Assembly (NCBI GenBank): GCA_934047225.1
Contig: OW203986.1
Span: forward strand, 21,517,221 to 21,581,220
Length of the DNA: 64,000 nt
Source of the DNA: Ypsolopha sequella
Taxonomy: Eukaryota > Arthropoda > Insecta > Lepidoptera > Ypsolophidae
Direction of reading: 5' to 3'
A model generated the notes under the pieces. The model was not told where the DNA came from. It made no database searches and saw only the letters and a list, made by a program, of their open reading frames with translations. Both the position numbers and the translations under genes were made by a program. Each line of letters begins with the position of its first letter. The first letter of the stretch is position 1. Below, one piece after another: positions 35,670 through 45,723 of this stretch.

Positions 35670-36479
35670 AGACACTTAAATATCTATTTTATTAGCGACA
35701 CCGTGGTTAACGTTTAAGTACCGACTTGAATAATAATTTAAAATATCGTAACTTGTGACATACAATTGAAGAGTAAAACCTTATATTGTCGTGACCATTG
35801 AAAAGCTGATAACATCTAAAAGTCCAGTAAAAATAAAGTCTGAGCTCGCATTTAATCCTACATTGTATACTTCTTTTTAATATATTTGTGTGTTGCTTTT
35901 TGTGCTTAAGTTACAATTATCCCAGTTCCAAATATTTAGCATCATATTTCTGGTGACAACCTAATGTTCTCAAAAGTAGAGTACTAATGTACTGTTACAT
36001 TTTGATATACTAAGATTAAAAAGGGCTAATGACAATAATTTGTGAAAATCTATAATGAGGAATATCTTTGCTAGTTTGTGTGTTAACATATTTATAATAA
36101 AAACAGCGTTGTTAACTTTTCAGAAGTCTTAAGAAATTAATACTTTTAGAAATAAAAAAGGGAAAAATGTGGGAAAATATAGATTCATTACAACTAAATT
36201 ATGTTTTAGGACACTTTAAATTTAAATTTTGCAAAAGCTATAATGAGTTGTCGTTGAAGAAAATTTTCGTGATTTCACTGGATTATAATCTCTTATTTAA
36301 ATTATAGTAATATTTTCACTATAACTTGTAAATATTTCTTTAGGTGTTATAATAATATACTATGGTTTTACATGTATTTATTTAAATTGAATGACTATAC
36401 CGTGTTTAAAAAGACTGCTTTCTGTATTACAAGCTCATAAGTGTCAAGTCGTTCACATTATTAGTAAATAACTTTAGTA
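35670..36479. repeat. Upstream part of duplicated OBP unit 4
   Basis: Homologous to the corresponding parts of units 1 to 3. It would contain the promoter of the unit-4 gene, but no specific element stands out. Confidence 0.5.
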
Positions 36480-36822
36480 GAGCTGATGCCTGTGGAGGTA
36501 CCACCATCTTACTTGGAGACCCCTCGAAGTAATTCGAGGGAGAGTAAGAGGACAGTTTACAGGCAAAAAACCACGAAGCCCACCATGCCTGGGACGGATG
36601 GATCGCGGTATATCCATCCCTAATAGCCGGACCTTATTTGGTACAGACTGGTGACGGGCAGCGGCGTCACTGGAGCGAAGGTTCCGGCACCGCGCTCACC
36701 AACCCGCCTACCCAGCGTGGGTATGGGCAATTCTTCCAGGATGACCGCCGGGAGTGGCAAAGTCCTGGAAAGGCTTATGTTCAGCAGTGGACGAACTAGG
36801 CTGATGGATGGATGGATGGATG
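36480..36822 (+). mobile_element. Short retroposon with (TGGA)n tail, copy 3
   Basis: The fullest copy of the family, ending GGCTGATGGATGGATGGATG on the plus strand. It contains CTTACTTGGAGACCCCTCG and the GGGCAATTCTTCCAGGATGA block. An RTE-like or SINE 3' end is likely. Confidence 0.6.
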
Positions 36823-37818
36823 AACTTTAGTCAGCTAGCTGTGAAAAAAAAAATTACCAACTTTCTTTGACACCAGATACCAACTCGTAAAACCTTCAAT
36901 GACTTCAAACCATTGATTTTTAAAAAGAAATAACCACGAAAATGTTTTTTTTACACTTTTCCAAATCTTATTTGACTCATTTTAACTATGGCTAAGTTAA
37001 AATGTGCATAAACTCAATCTATCACGAATTTCTTTTATCATGTAGCATTATATTTGACCTAAATATTTTCATTATTCTCTTGTCTATCTGTCGGGATCAG
37101 CTGCTGCTACCGTTATTGAGTTGAAATTAATACTAAATCCTAAGTTCTGCGGGCTAGAGACTCAAACTCAAGACTTTCAAATTACATACCTAAACCGGTC
37201 AAGTGTGAGTCGGACTAGTGCACGATACTGGTACGGAACCCTAAAAACATTGTGGTAATTAACTCCACTTACATCTATGAAAGACCAACTTAACGTGATA
37301 CAAACAATCTACTAAACTGTATGTTGATCAAAAGGGTCTATTCGTTTGATTGCCAATTAATTAATTTTCAGATTTTTATTCCTATACGTGTGTTATTCCT
37401 ATGAACGAAATCGCAAATTTTTAAGTCAACTCGAAGTGCCCTATAGGTTTTTGTGGTGAGCAAATTTGTATGAAATGGATTACGTAAAGGGCAATATTCA
37501 ATTGTAGTCTGATAAATAAACGTTTATTATTATTAATAACCTTCTTCGCGTTAAGTTAGGTGTCTGACGTTTTTACATCATCACGGGCCGTAAACTTTTG
37601 TAGGAGGTATCAGTTTCAACTCGATATCTCACATGGGGCCCGAGCAAAAGGGTCTTGACAAACGGACAGACAGACAGACGGACGGACGGACAGACGGACA
37701 ACAAAGTGAACGTATAAGGGTTTTGTTTTTCATTTTGATGTACGGAGCTCTAAAAATGTCAAATTATATCTAGGTTCTCTAGATGTATTTTAGAAACTTC
37801 TCTTCGCTCCAAAAAAGC
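36823..37818. repeat. Intergenic with a dispersed moth-type repeat
   Basis: No gene. At 37195-37250 and 37590-37760 are pieces of a repeat with a GTCGGACTAGTGCACGATAC-like start, a GACAGACAGACGGACGGAC simple run and an AACAAAGTGAACGTATAAGG end. Related pieces occur at 24840-24930 and 63260-63375. Confidence 0.45.
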
Positions 37819-39349
37819 TGCAGTAGCTCAGAGGTGGCTGGCCTTTCAACCTTGAGATCCAGGTTCGATTCCTTGTTGGGCATGAGTTCTTCGAAATTTA
37901 TATGCATTAGTATGTGTTCCTACTTACCACTTGCTGAACGGTGAAGGAAAACATCGTGAGGAAATATGCATGCCCTTAAGGGAAGAGCGCAAGACTCCGC
38001 GGCCATACAAAACGATTTAGCTTCTCATTTGTACGCTAATGCATTAAATCAAATAAAACTTTGAGTAACTTCATCTTTTTCACAACCTACAAGTCCGATT
38101 TAACTTTAAATTTCAGATAATCAAAACACTTAGGAAATACAAGCACTTGGAAATCTATGTTTTAACCTCCAAAATGTTCCATTTTCATGTTCGAATTTCT
38201 TAAGCATATCTCAAGTAAAAACAATTTATATTGAATTTCGGACCCGTGGTAGTTCATAAATATTTGGAAAATGCAGTTATTTCGTATGTAGAAAGTATAG
38301 GATTTCAGTAAGGTGGCGGAGGCATGCGGGGGGAGAAGACGGGACGAGCGATAGGTCACTCGTTTCACTCACCTTACTTGTTAAAACGATGCATTATCAA
38401 AGAGTTTTGTACCAGTGTATGTTAATGGAGAAATTATTGAGTATGGTGGACAGATTTTTCGTGCAAAAATGGGTGAGTACTATTTGTATTTTTTACCTTA
38501 TAAATACAATGTATTTCATTATTACATACGGCTTGAACACTCACGTGTGATTGTTGTTGACTATATGCCAACCGTTTCACCGATACAATTTGGGATATTA
38601 TAAATTGCATATCAAATAAATAATCGCCTATCAATACATACTCATCATTTATATTCTTTTTTACATCAAATAACTTACTTCACTACAAATAAACTAAATG
38701 TTTAACAAAACTCAAACTGCAGATAATTCGAAATTATACATCAATATGACATAACTTTTTTCCTCATAATGCAATAAAGTTAAATTTATTTTTGTACAAA
38801 AATACTACATACATAGCATAAATACTGACTGCACAGCAAATTTTCCATATTTCGTAGCAAAATAACTATCCCAGTCGCATATTAACCAGTAAGTACAACA
38901 AAACCTGTTCATCATATTTGTCTTAATTTTCAAGAAGCCATGCTCGGCAAATTTAATGATTATTATACCAAAAAAAAATCCTTTTACATTGCATTATTTC
39001 TAAAAGCAGAACAAATTAACTGAAAAAGGGTTCGCGGCTTCGCGTTACTTTTTTTTCTTTTCGTCACTGGAGTGCAGAGTGGCGCGATTGAGTAAGATAG
39101 AGATAGCACTAGGTCGTGTCGTCGGGAGTTAGCCGTATATCTCGCGTGTAAGAGCGAAATAGAAATATTTCGTCAGTGTAGGTGTCGTTTTACACAATCC
39201 ACGTGTATTCGTTTGTTTATATTCATTCGGTGTTACGTTACGCCGGCGACCCGGAAAGATAATCTTATAAAAACAATAATTGCAATATTTGTGTGTAATT
39301 AGTGTGCATCTGAGTTTATCTAATGTTAATTTAAACTGATGATATACCA

Positions 39350-40670
39350 TGGAATTTCCGACATCAAGTAATATACAACTGATCTTTCTGACCGTCGCAG
39401 AGTTGTTTATGGCCCTTCTACAATCAGTGTGGGAGAGTTAGAGCAATGGTTAATAAATAAATCCGAAATACCTGAGGACGATAATGAACCATATGTAATT
39501 TATTACTACGTGTACGAGGAGGATGATAATACAACCTTTCGTTTTGCGATCGGAACAAAATCTTTGTTAAAATTAGCAACTTTAGCTACCAACTTGCATG
39601 CAGACGCCACGTACAAACTTACATGGCAGGGGTTTCCAGTATTAGTGGTTGGCACAACTGATAAAGCAAAGCGATTCCATCCTCTTTGTTTGGCGATTTC
39701 AAGTTCGGAGCGTAAAGAAGATTTTGTAGTGCTGTTCGATGCACTCAAAAGGGGCGCTTTAACTCTTTATGATTTTAATATAGGACCAAAAGCCCTTATT
39801 TGCGACGCAGCAAAAAGCATTCAAAACGCTTTTCAAGAAGTGTTTGGCACAGAGGCTACTATTAAAATGTGTTGGGCACACGCAAAAAAAAACATACAAA
39901 AAAAAGTAGAAAAATTGGTTGAGAAGAAAAAACAGAAAGAATTGTTGGATGATATAGATTTGTTGCATTCAGCTACCTCACCTACATTATTTCAACGAGC
40001 GTTAACTGCGTTTTTACATAAACACGCAAAAGAAGAGCAATTCATATCATATTTCAAACAGGAGTGGGTTTCGCTCAATCCAAATTGGTATCTTGGATCA
40101 GCCGAAGGTTCTCCAGTGACAAACAATGCACTAGAGTCATTCAATAGAAGTATAAAAGACAGCCACACATTACGAGAACGACTTCCTTTGTCTAGATTCA
40201 TCTCAGTCGCAACAAATATGGTCAAGGAATGGTCGAAAGATCACAAACCAGAGACATTTAAAACTTTACCTCCGATAGAACTGAAAGACTGGACTCTTGC
40301 ATATCAATGGGCGAAACTTGACAAGAATGTAAAATTTTTAGAATCTGATTCCGGACTAAATACTTATATAGTTAGAAGCTCAACAGCAAGTGACATGACA
40401 TTTACTCAAGATTGGGACACTTTTGATGGTTACAAAAAAAACGCTTTCGCATATTGGAGAGTTGCTTTGCCCACCCAACAAACCGCCTGGGTCAACGGAA
40501 AATGCACCTGCCCCATTTTTTTTAAGAACTATATGTGCAAGCATATCATCGGACTTGCGATCCGACTCAAGTACGTGGCGCCACCTGCAGAAGCTAAAAA
40601 TGTGCCTATTGGGCAAAAAAGGAAGCGTGGACGCCCCGCGAAAGCAAGACCCGCTTTAATAATTCGATAA
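39350..40670 (+). CDS. MULE transposase with SWIM zinc finger (probably frame-damaged N-terminus)
   Basis: The open frame to 40670 carries a DDE core of the MULE type: Asp in LHADATYK, Asp in ALICDAAKSI, CWAHAKKN, and Glu in NNALESFNRS. These are followed by a C-terminal SWIM zinc finger, CTCPIFFKNYMCKH, and a basic tail, KRKRGRPAKARP, likely nuclear localisation. The triad is present. No in-frame ATG precedes the core: the frame opens after a TAA near 39372, while an ATG at 39350 (MEFPTSSNIQ) lies in another frame. A one-base indel near 39375-39390, or an unseen upstream exon, would explain this. SWIM-bearing MULEs of animals are known as Phantom. Confidence 0.8.
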
Positions 40671-41043
40671 ATTACAATTTTGTATCTAATTTTATATATT
40701 TTTTGCTGATCTCATTATGTGGTAATTAATAAATAATAAGACGACTGTGACTAATAAAATGCTGTTTTATTTAGAAAAACTGCTGTAAATAATATAAAAA
40801 TAGAAGCTATATTTAAAAGAAAAAGAGTTAACAGGTATAATGTGCATTAAGATTATTAGCTGTGCATTGATGAAAAAGCTTTTGCTTTAGGAAAAATCGC
40901 TGTACGCTGCGAAAATAAATTGTAGTGTGTTTAGTGATATTTTGAGTTGAATATTATGCTGTGCAATCAGTAATTTTGATGGGAATTTGGAATCTTATTG
41001 CATAGAAAAGGGATATTTTTTGATTTGCGTTTAAATACTACCC

Positions 41044-41140
41044 ATACAATTTCGGCATTATCGAGGCGAGTGTCGTTCTTAGTGAACGCCGCGTCGTCGT
41101 CCTAAGAACGACACTCGCCTTGATAATGCCGAAATTGTAT
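41044..41140. repeat. Subterminal palindrome at the MULE right end
   Basis: Arms of 39 bp, 41044-41082 and 41102-41140, with one mismatch around a CpG-rich 19-nt loop. The outer arm overlaps the inner edge of the right TIR, so part of the TIR exists three times in the element. Confidence 0.8.
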
Positions 41141-41701
41141 CGGTGAAACGGTTGGCATATAGTCAACAACAATCACACGTGAGTGTTCAAGCCGTAGGTA
41201 ATAATAATTTAGTATGTCAGCTCACGCGAGTTTTAATAATATTACAATGTGTTTCGTTTATAAATTAGGTCATGCATCTTGGATTTGGCCATTAATTTGA
41301 TTAGTCTGCAACTATTATTAAATATAATAATAAACGAAAAATTAAAATATTAAATTTACATAAGGACACATTATAATTTGACCCAATACAGGAGTTAAAA
41401 TATTTATGCTGCCGCTTCTGAGAGATTTTTTCTGTTTAATCAAAATATCATATACAAAACAGTAAACTAAGAAAACATAAGTAAAATTCGGATAAATAAT
41501 ACTTGTACTTAATTTTATTACTATGAATTTCAGATGATTATATCGACGAGGTAAAAAAAGGAAATGTATGTTTATCAGCAAAACGAAAAAAAAGACGTAA
41601 AAAAGGGTTATAAACTTAAAAGTTGTGAGCCTTTCGTCCTACCGATCAAACTTTTGATGCGAAAACTTAAACATTTTTAACGCTCATCACATTAAATTTC
41701 A

Positions 41702-42245
41702 GGCGTATATCAAAAGAAAACAGAACACTCAGCAGTCAACCAAAGCACTGTAAGGCTGATGTTGAAACCTTAAGGTCAAAATTATACAGGTAAATATTTA
41801 TTAGGAGAATACGCAGATAAAATTGCGCCACCCATGACTTTGAAAAGTATACCGGTCTAAAGGTAGATCAAAGTGGTCATTTGTCGATCCTGTGGATGGT
41901 TTTCTGGCAGCTAGTCCGGATGGACTCATAGGAAATGAAGGACTTGTAGAAATAAAATGCCCATTTGTAGCCTCGGAAATGAGTCCTGCAGATGCAATTC
42001 AAAAGGGATTGATCACATTTTGTAAGGTGACGACTCTAGGCATATAGCTGAAAACAGAGCATAACTATTATTATCAGGTCCAAGGTCATCTTCATGTGTC
42101 ACAATGGGCTTATTGCTATTTTATTGTTTGGAGTTCACATGGGTTGCTTTACCTAAAAATCAAAAGAAATGATACATTTTATCAAGAAAAAATGCAAACA
42201 CCTCTAAGAAACTTTTACATGCACTGGAGTATCTAGAAATATGCC
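41702..42245 (+). pseudogene. Decayed YqaJ exonuclease-domain gene, copy 2
   Basis: Better preserved than copy 1. After TTAAATTTCAG, one piece reads ADVETLRSKLYR. Then comes FVDPVDGFLAASPDGLIG and LVEIKCPFVASEMSPADA in one frame (about 41885-42020), then EHNYYYQVQGHLHVSQ and RNDTFYQEKM in the last part. The SPDG and EIKC motifs of the active site are retained, but breaks between pieces remain unless they are introns. Confidence 0.7.
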
Positions 42246-43185
42246 TGCAAGATAATGTGCTGTTATTAGGTAATTTAAAATAGAAATTATTAAAAAATCA
42301 TCATAACATCACATTTTTCATTTATAATGTTTTCCTCGTAAATTATTATCGGCACTTGTAAGAATTTACAAAAAATGGTTACTAAAAGTACTGTATATCC
42401 CATAATTACGTTTCCTTTACTAAATATCCGATATCTTTCCGATGTTATTATGTGCAATAATATCTGGATAATAAATATTTTTTGTTCTATTTGTCTTTGA
42501 GCGAATCTAGCTATTTAGAGTATTTTTGAAAATTACTCTAACGAAACCTATGTAGATTACAACGTAATTAATAAACTGAAAAATTACAACATCAATCAGC
42601 TCAATGTTACCTACTCGTATTACACTTATTGATAAAAATTATATTTTATTAACTCTATGAGGTCTTGATGATTGTTACATTTAAAAAAAACAGCCAAGTG
42701 CGAGTCAGGGTTTCGTATTATGGCTGATAAATTTAATTTTGTCATTTTTTTCGGAAATTTTTCAACCGCTTTATTTTTCATGTAATCTTTACGTAAACAC
42801 ATATTACCATGATTTTTTCCATAAATGATTTTCAATTTATTTCACTTTTCCTTCAGTCAAAACACATTTTGGGAAGCACATAATTAAGTTTACGGCCTGT
42901 ATAGTTATCTAGAGAAGAAGGGCACAAAATAAAGCATAAAAATTGTTCGTTAGGCGAGTATTACCACCAGTTTCAGTTTGCAAAACCAATTGAATTTCAC
43001 AGTAAATATCCATTTAGTTACTCATATAACACAGTAATCGTCCAAAATATTTTACATACTATTATATTGTGTTCGTTAGACAAACAGGAACAGGAGATCA
43101 TTCATTTTTTATTTTACATGTTGTTTCTTTTGAATTAAATAACCAAAGGCACTAAAAACGAAAGTACGAAAGGATGTCCTGATCT

Positions 43186-43349
43186 GTGGGTCTACCGCGT
43201 AATTCTCATTTTCATCAACATCAACTTGAGATTGAAATTTGACGTGCGTGCGACGACGCCCGCCTAACATGCCATCTCTTTTGCACGCGTTGAATTTCGC
43301 ATGCATTTGCTTGAAGTTGATACAAATGAGAATTACGCGGTCGACCCAC
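43186..43349. mobile_element. 164-bp fold-back MITE, copy 1
   Basis: Starts GTGGGTCTACCGCGTAATTC and ends GAATTACGCGGTCGACCCAC. The arms extend through CATCAACTTGAGATTGAAAT on the left only in part. Copy 1 of the host element lacks it. A second copy lies at 50964-51129. Confidence 0.7.
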
Positions 43350-43723
43350 TGGATCTAAGAGTAAGCTGTGGGTATAAAATGAACAAGTGCGGAGCAGGGA
43401 GTGGGGCGCGGGGGGAGGGCGCGCTCGTGCCGGCCGCGAATGACCGAAACAGCTACAACAATTATTGTAAAAAACCAAATCTCGCACGCATAAGTCTTAC
43501 CGTCTAGCCTTAAAGCGTATATTTGTGCCAGAAGAACGGCGATAGGGCTCAGCACTCATCAGTCATCACGTTGGAACCACTAACGTATAAACTACATCCG
43601 TGGTTGGGAAGTAGCTATCGTCGGTGAAACGTGGCTGTTCCGAGTGTGGACTGTGACTTGAACTTTACAATTCACACTCGGAACACCTCTGACACCCCCT
43701 CGGGGACTCATATCGCGACGATA

Positions 43724-44120
43724 TGTTCATTTATTATCTTCGTTTTCGAGCATATCTTTAAAAATATGTTATTAGCTAAGGATAGTTGATACCTACTTAC
43801 GTTAAGGAACCAAAGGATATATCTCTCAATTATGCAAAGAGAGAAAAACTGTTAAACATTGTTTCCTATTACATTATTCACACTCTTTTACTTTTACTAG
43901 AGAATATAAAGTATTACTACTTACTTTTACACTCGCTGGCGCATTTCTCATACACACAACATAATTTCGTTATCACCACAAATATACACACACACATACC
44001 CTGACCCATCCTCACACCAACACAATCTCACACCGTATTTACAAGAGCGTGCATTCTTTCGCATTATGTTATTGTTTCATCATCTTATGTTTAAAAAACT
44101 TGCCTTATACTGGGTGGCGT
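43724..44120. other. Intergenic spacer
   Basis: No gene seen. Contains a short ACACACACA-type run near 43985-44000. Confidence 0.4.
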
Positions 44121-44659
44121 AAAAGAAATGACCCTATTTCGTTTAGCTACAACTACTTTTCTACAATAAAAAACTGTCATTAATTTTTTCAATACTACGT
44201 ATATATTTGGCTATCAAATTTTGTCACATCAAGATTTAAATATGATGTCTATTAAATAGTGACCTCTGGAGTTGATGCACATTTGAGCCCTATTTATGAC
44301 ATTTTCCGTAACTCCTTGCAACATTTCCGGTGATATGTTCCTTATTTCTCGATGAATATTTTCTTCTAGGGCTGCGAGAGACTGTGGCTTATTCTCATAC
44401 ATCACAGATTTCAAATAACCCCAAAGAAAGAAGTTTGGACTCGTCAGATTGGACGATCTCGCAGGCCAATGCAAATCGCCAAAACGGAGATGATACGGCC
44501 TGAAAAGGTGTCCCTAACTAAGTCCATAGTTGTGTATGCCATGGCGCTTTCTTGTTGGAACCAGATGTGCGTAATCCCCAATTCATCCAAAGTGGGTATC
44601 AAAAACTCCCGTAACATAGTACTGTAGCGGTCGCCAGTTACAGATACCGCATTGCCTGC

Positions 44660-45063
44660 TGTTCACGCCACAAGCGTGACGCACGCGCATGCGCATGAGT
44701 AGTCTCGCGCCGCAGCGCCTGGCGCCAACTCGACTCGCGCGCCGGCGCTTGCCCCTCTTCCGCGGCGGACGTCTCCCGAAACACACGTGTGCACACTCGC
44801 GCCGCCGACACGCCGATAAATCTCGCGTACCTTGTGCTCATACCAGTGTTGTGTTCACATTACTCCACGAACCAATACATCCTGCTCAACCTGCCCAAGA
44901 CCAGTTCGATCAGCCCAACAAGAAGGGACGCCACGCAGCGCATTCGCCGGCTCAAATAAACCATCCAGAACAAAGGTTAGTTCACTCACGTTTCTTCCAC
45001 AATTCTCCCGTGTCAATCCTCAAATCCCATCAGCTCTGCATTTCCTGTAACCTCGCGGTTACA
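44660..45063 (+). repeat. 5' LTR
   Basis: 404 bp, TGTTCACGCC at the start and CGCGGTTACA at the end. GC-rich U3-like half, then an AATAAA at about 44955 that may act as the polyadenylation signal. The open frames crossing it are not genes. Confidence 0.93.
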
Positions 45064-45066
45064 TTT

Positions 45067-45085
45067 TGGTCCTTCGAACCGGATC
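45067..45085 (+). promoter_or_regulatory. Primer-binding site, probably for tRNA-Tyr
   Basis: TGGTCCTTCGAACCGGATC starts four bases after the LTR. Its complement ends TCGAAGGACCA, which fits the 3' acceptor end of tRNA-Tyr, whose 5' end in animals is CCTTCGA. Confidence 0.7.
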
Positions 45086-45089
45086 AAAA

Positions 45090-45541
45090 TGTAACCGCGA
45101 GGTTACAGGAAATGCAGAGCTGATGGGATTTGAGGATTGACACGGGAGAATTGTGGAAGAAACGTGAGTGAACTAACCTTTGTTCTGGATGGTTTATTTG
45201 AGCCGGCGAATGCGCTGCGTGGCGTCCCTTCTTGTTGGGCTGATCGAACTGGTCTTGGGCAGGTTGAGCAGGATGTATTGGTTCGTGGAGTAATGTGAAC
45301 ACGACACTGGTATGAGCACAAGGTACGCGAGATTTATCGGCGTGTCGGCGGCGCGAGTGTGTACACGTGTGTTTCGGGAGACGTCCGCCGCGGAAGAGGG
45401 GCAAGCGCCGGCGCGCGAGTCAAGTTGGCGCCAGGCGCTGCGGCGCGAGACTATTCATGCGCATGCGCGTGCGTCACGCTTGTGGCGTGAACATCCTGGG
45501 GGGGCCGGGGCTGCGACTCCTCTTGAGCTGAGTCCAACACC
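45090..45541 (-). repeat. Inverted third LTR plus 3' internal end
   Basis: 45090-45493 is the exact-length (404 bp) reverse complement of the LTR. 45494-about 45541 is the reverse complement of the internal sequence just before the 3' LTR. It has several differences from both direct LTRs. With the 5' LTR it forms a giant palindrome with a 26-bp spacer that contains the primer-binding site. Confidence 0.92.
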
Positions 45542-45723
45542 ATTCGGCACATGCTACACAGGCACACGCGTCCCGTCCCAACCCGCCCACTCAATCGCGA
45601 TCGCCAAGTAGGTCTCGGGTAGGTAGGCAACAGTGACTACCTACAATAACAGAGCACTATGAAGGTGAGGACGACCAGCACTCAGCACACTCATCACATA
45701 CACACTCAGCTCATTTTCACTCC

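Larger units (their letters stand above)
38518..41243 (+). mobile_element. Mutator-like (MULE, Phantom-type) transposon
   Basis: TIRs of 74 bp with one mismatch lie at 38518-38591 and 41132-41205 (ACGGCTTGAACACTCACGTG at the left). The copy-1 element gives the empty site (ACAATGTATTTC once); here that word lies on both sides with one mismatch, a long duplication as MULEs make. About 38 bp of extra sequence lies between the right TIR and the duplicated flank, which is unexplained. Confidence 0.75.
37979..43510. mobile_element. YqaJ-bearing DNA transposon, copy 2
   Basis: Starts AGGGAAGAGCGCAAGACTC and ends, inverted, AGGCTAGACGGTAAGACTT, flanked by TA within TTAA. It aligns with copy 1 except for two later insertions here, the MULE (38518-41243) and a fold-back MITE (43186-43349). 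The first part contains an exon-like EIIEYGGQIFRAKM stretch near 38430-38470, also seen near 24485-24525 in copy 1, which could be the 5' part of its gene. Confidence 0.65.
37819..43723 (+). mobile_element. tRNA-derived SINE, copy 2, split by copy 2 of the YqaJ element
   Basis: The head (37819-37976) has box-A-like TAGCTCAGAGGTGGCTGGCC and box-B-like GGTTCGATTCC. The body resumes at 43513 with ACGGCGATAGGGCTC and TCGTCGGTGAAACG. Together the halves match the continuous copy at 14562-14897, so everything between is later insertion. Confidence 0.7.

Noticed and set aside
44638..45611. Several GC-rich frames of 70-150 codons
   Set aside because: They are frames through the direct and inverted LTRs, appear again at 49651-50199, and have no protein motif.
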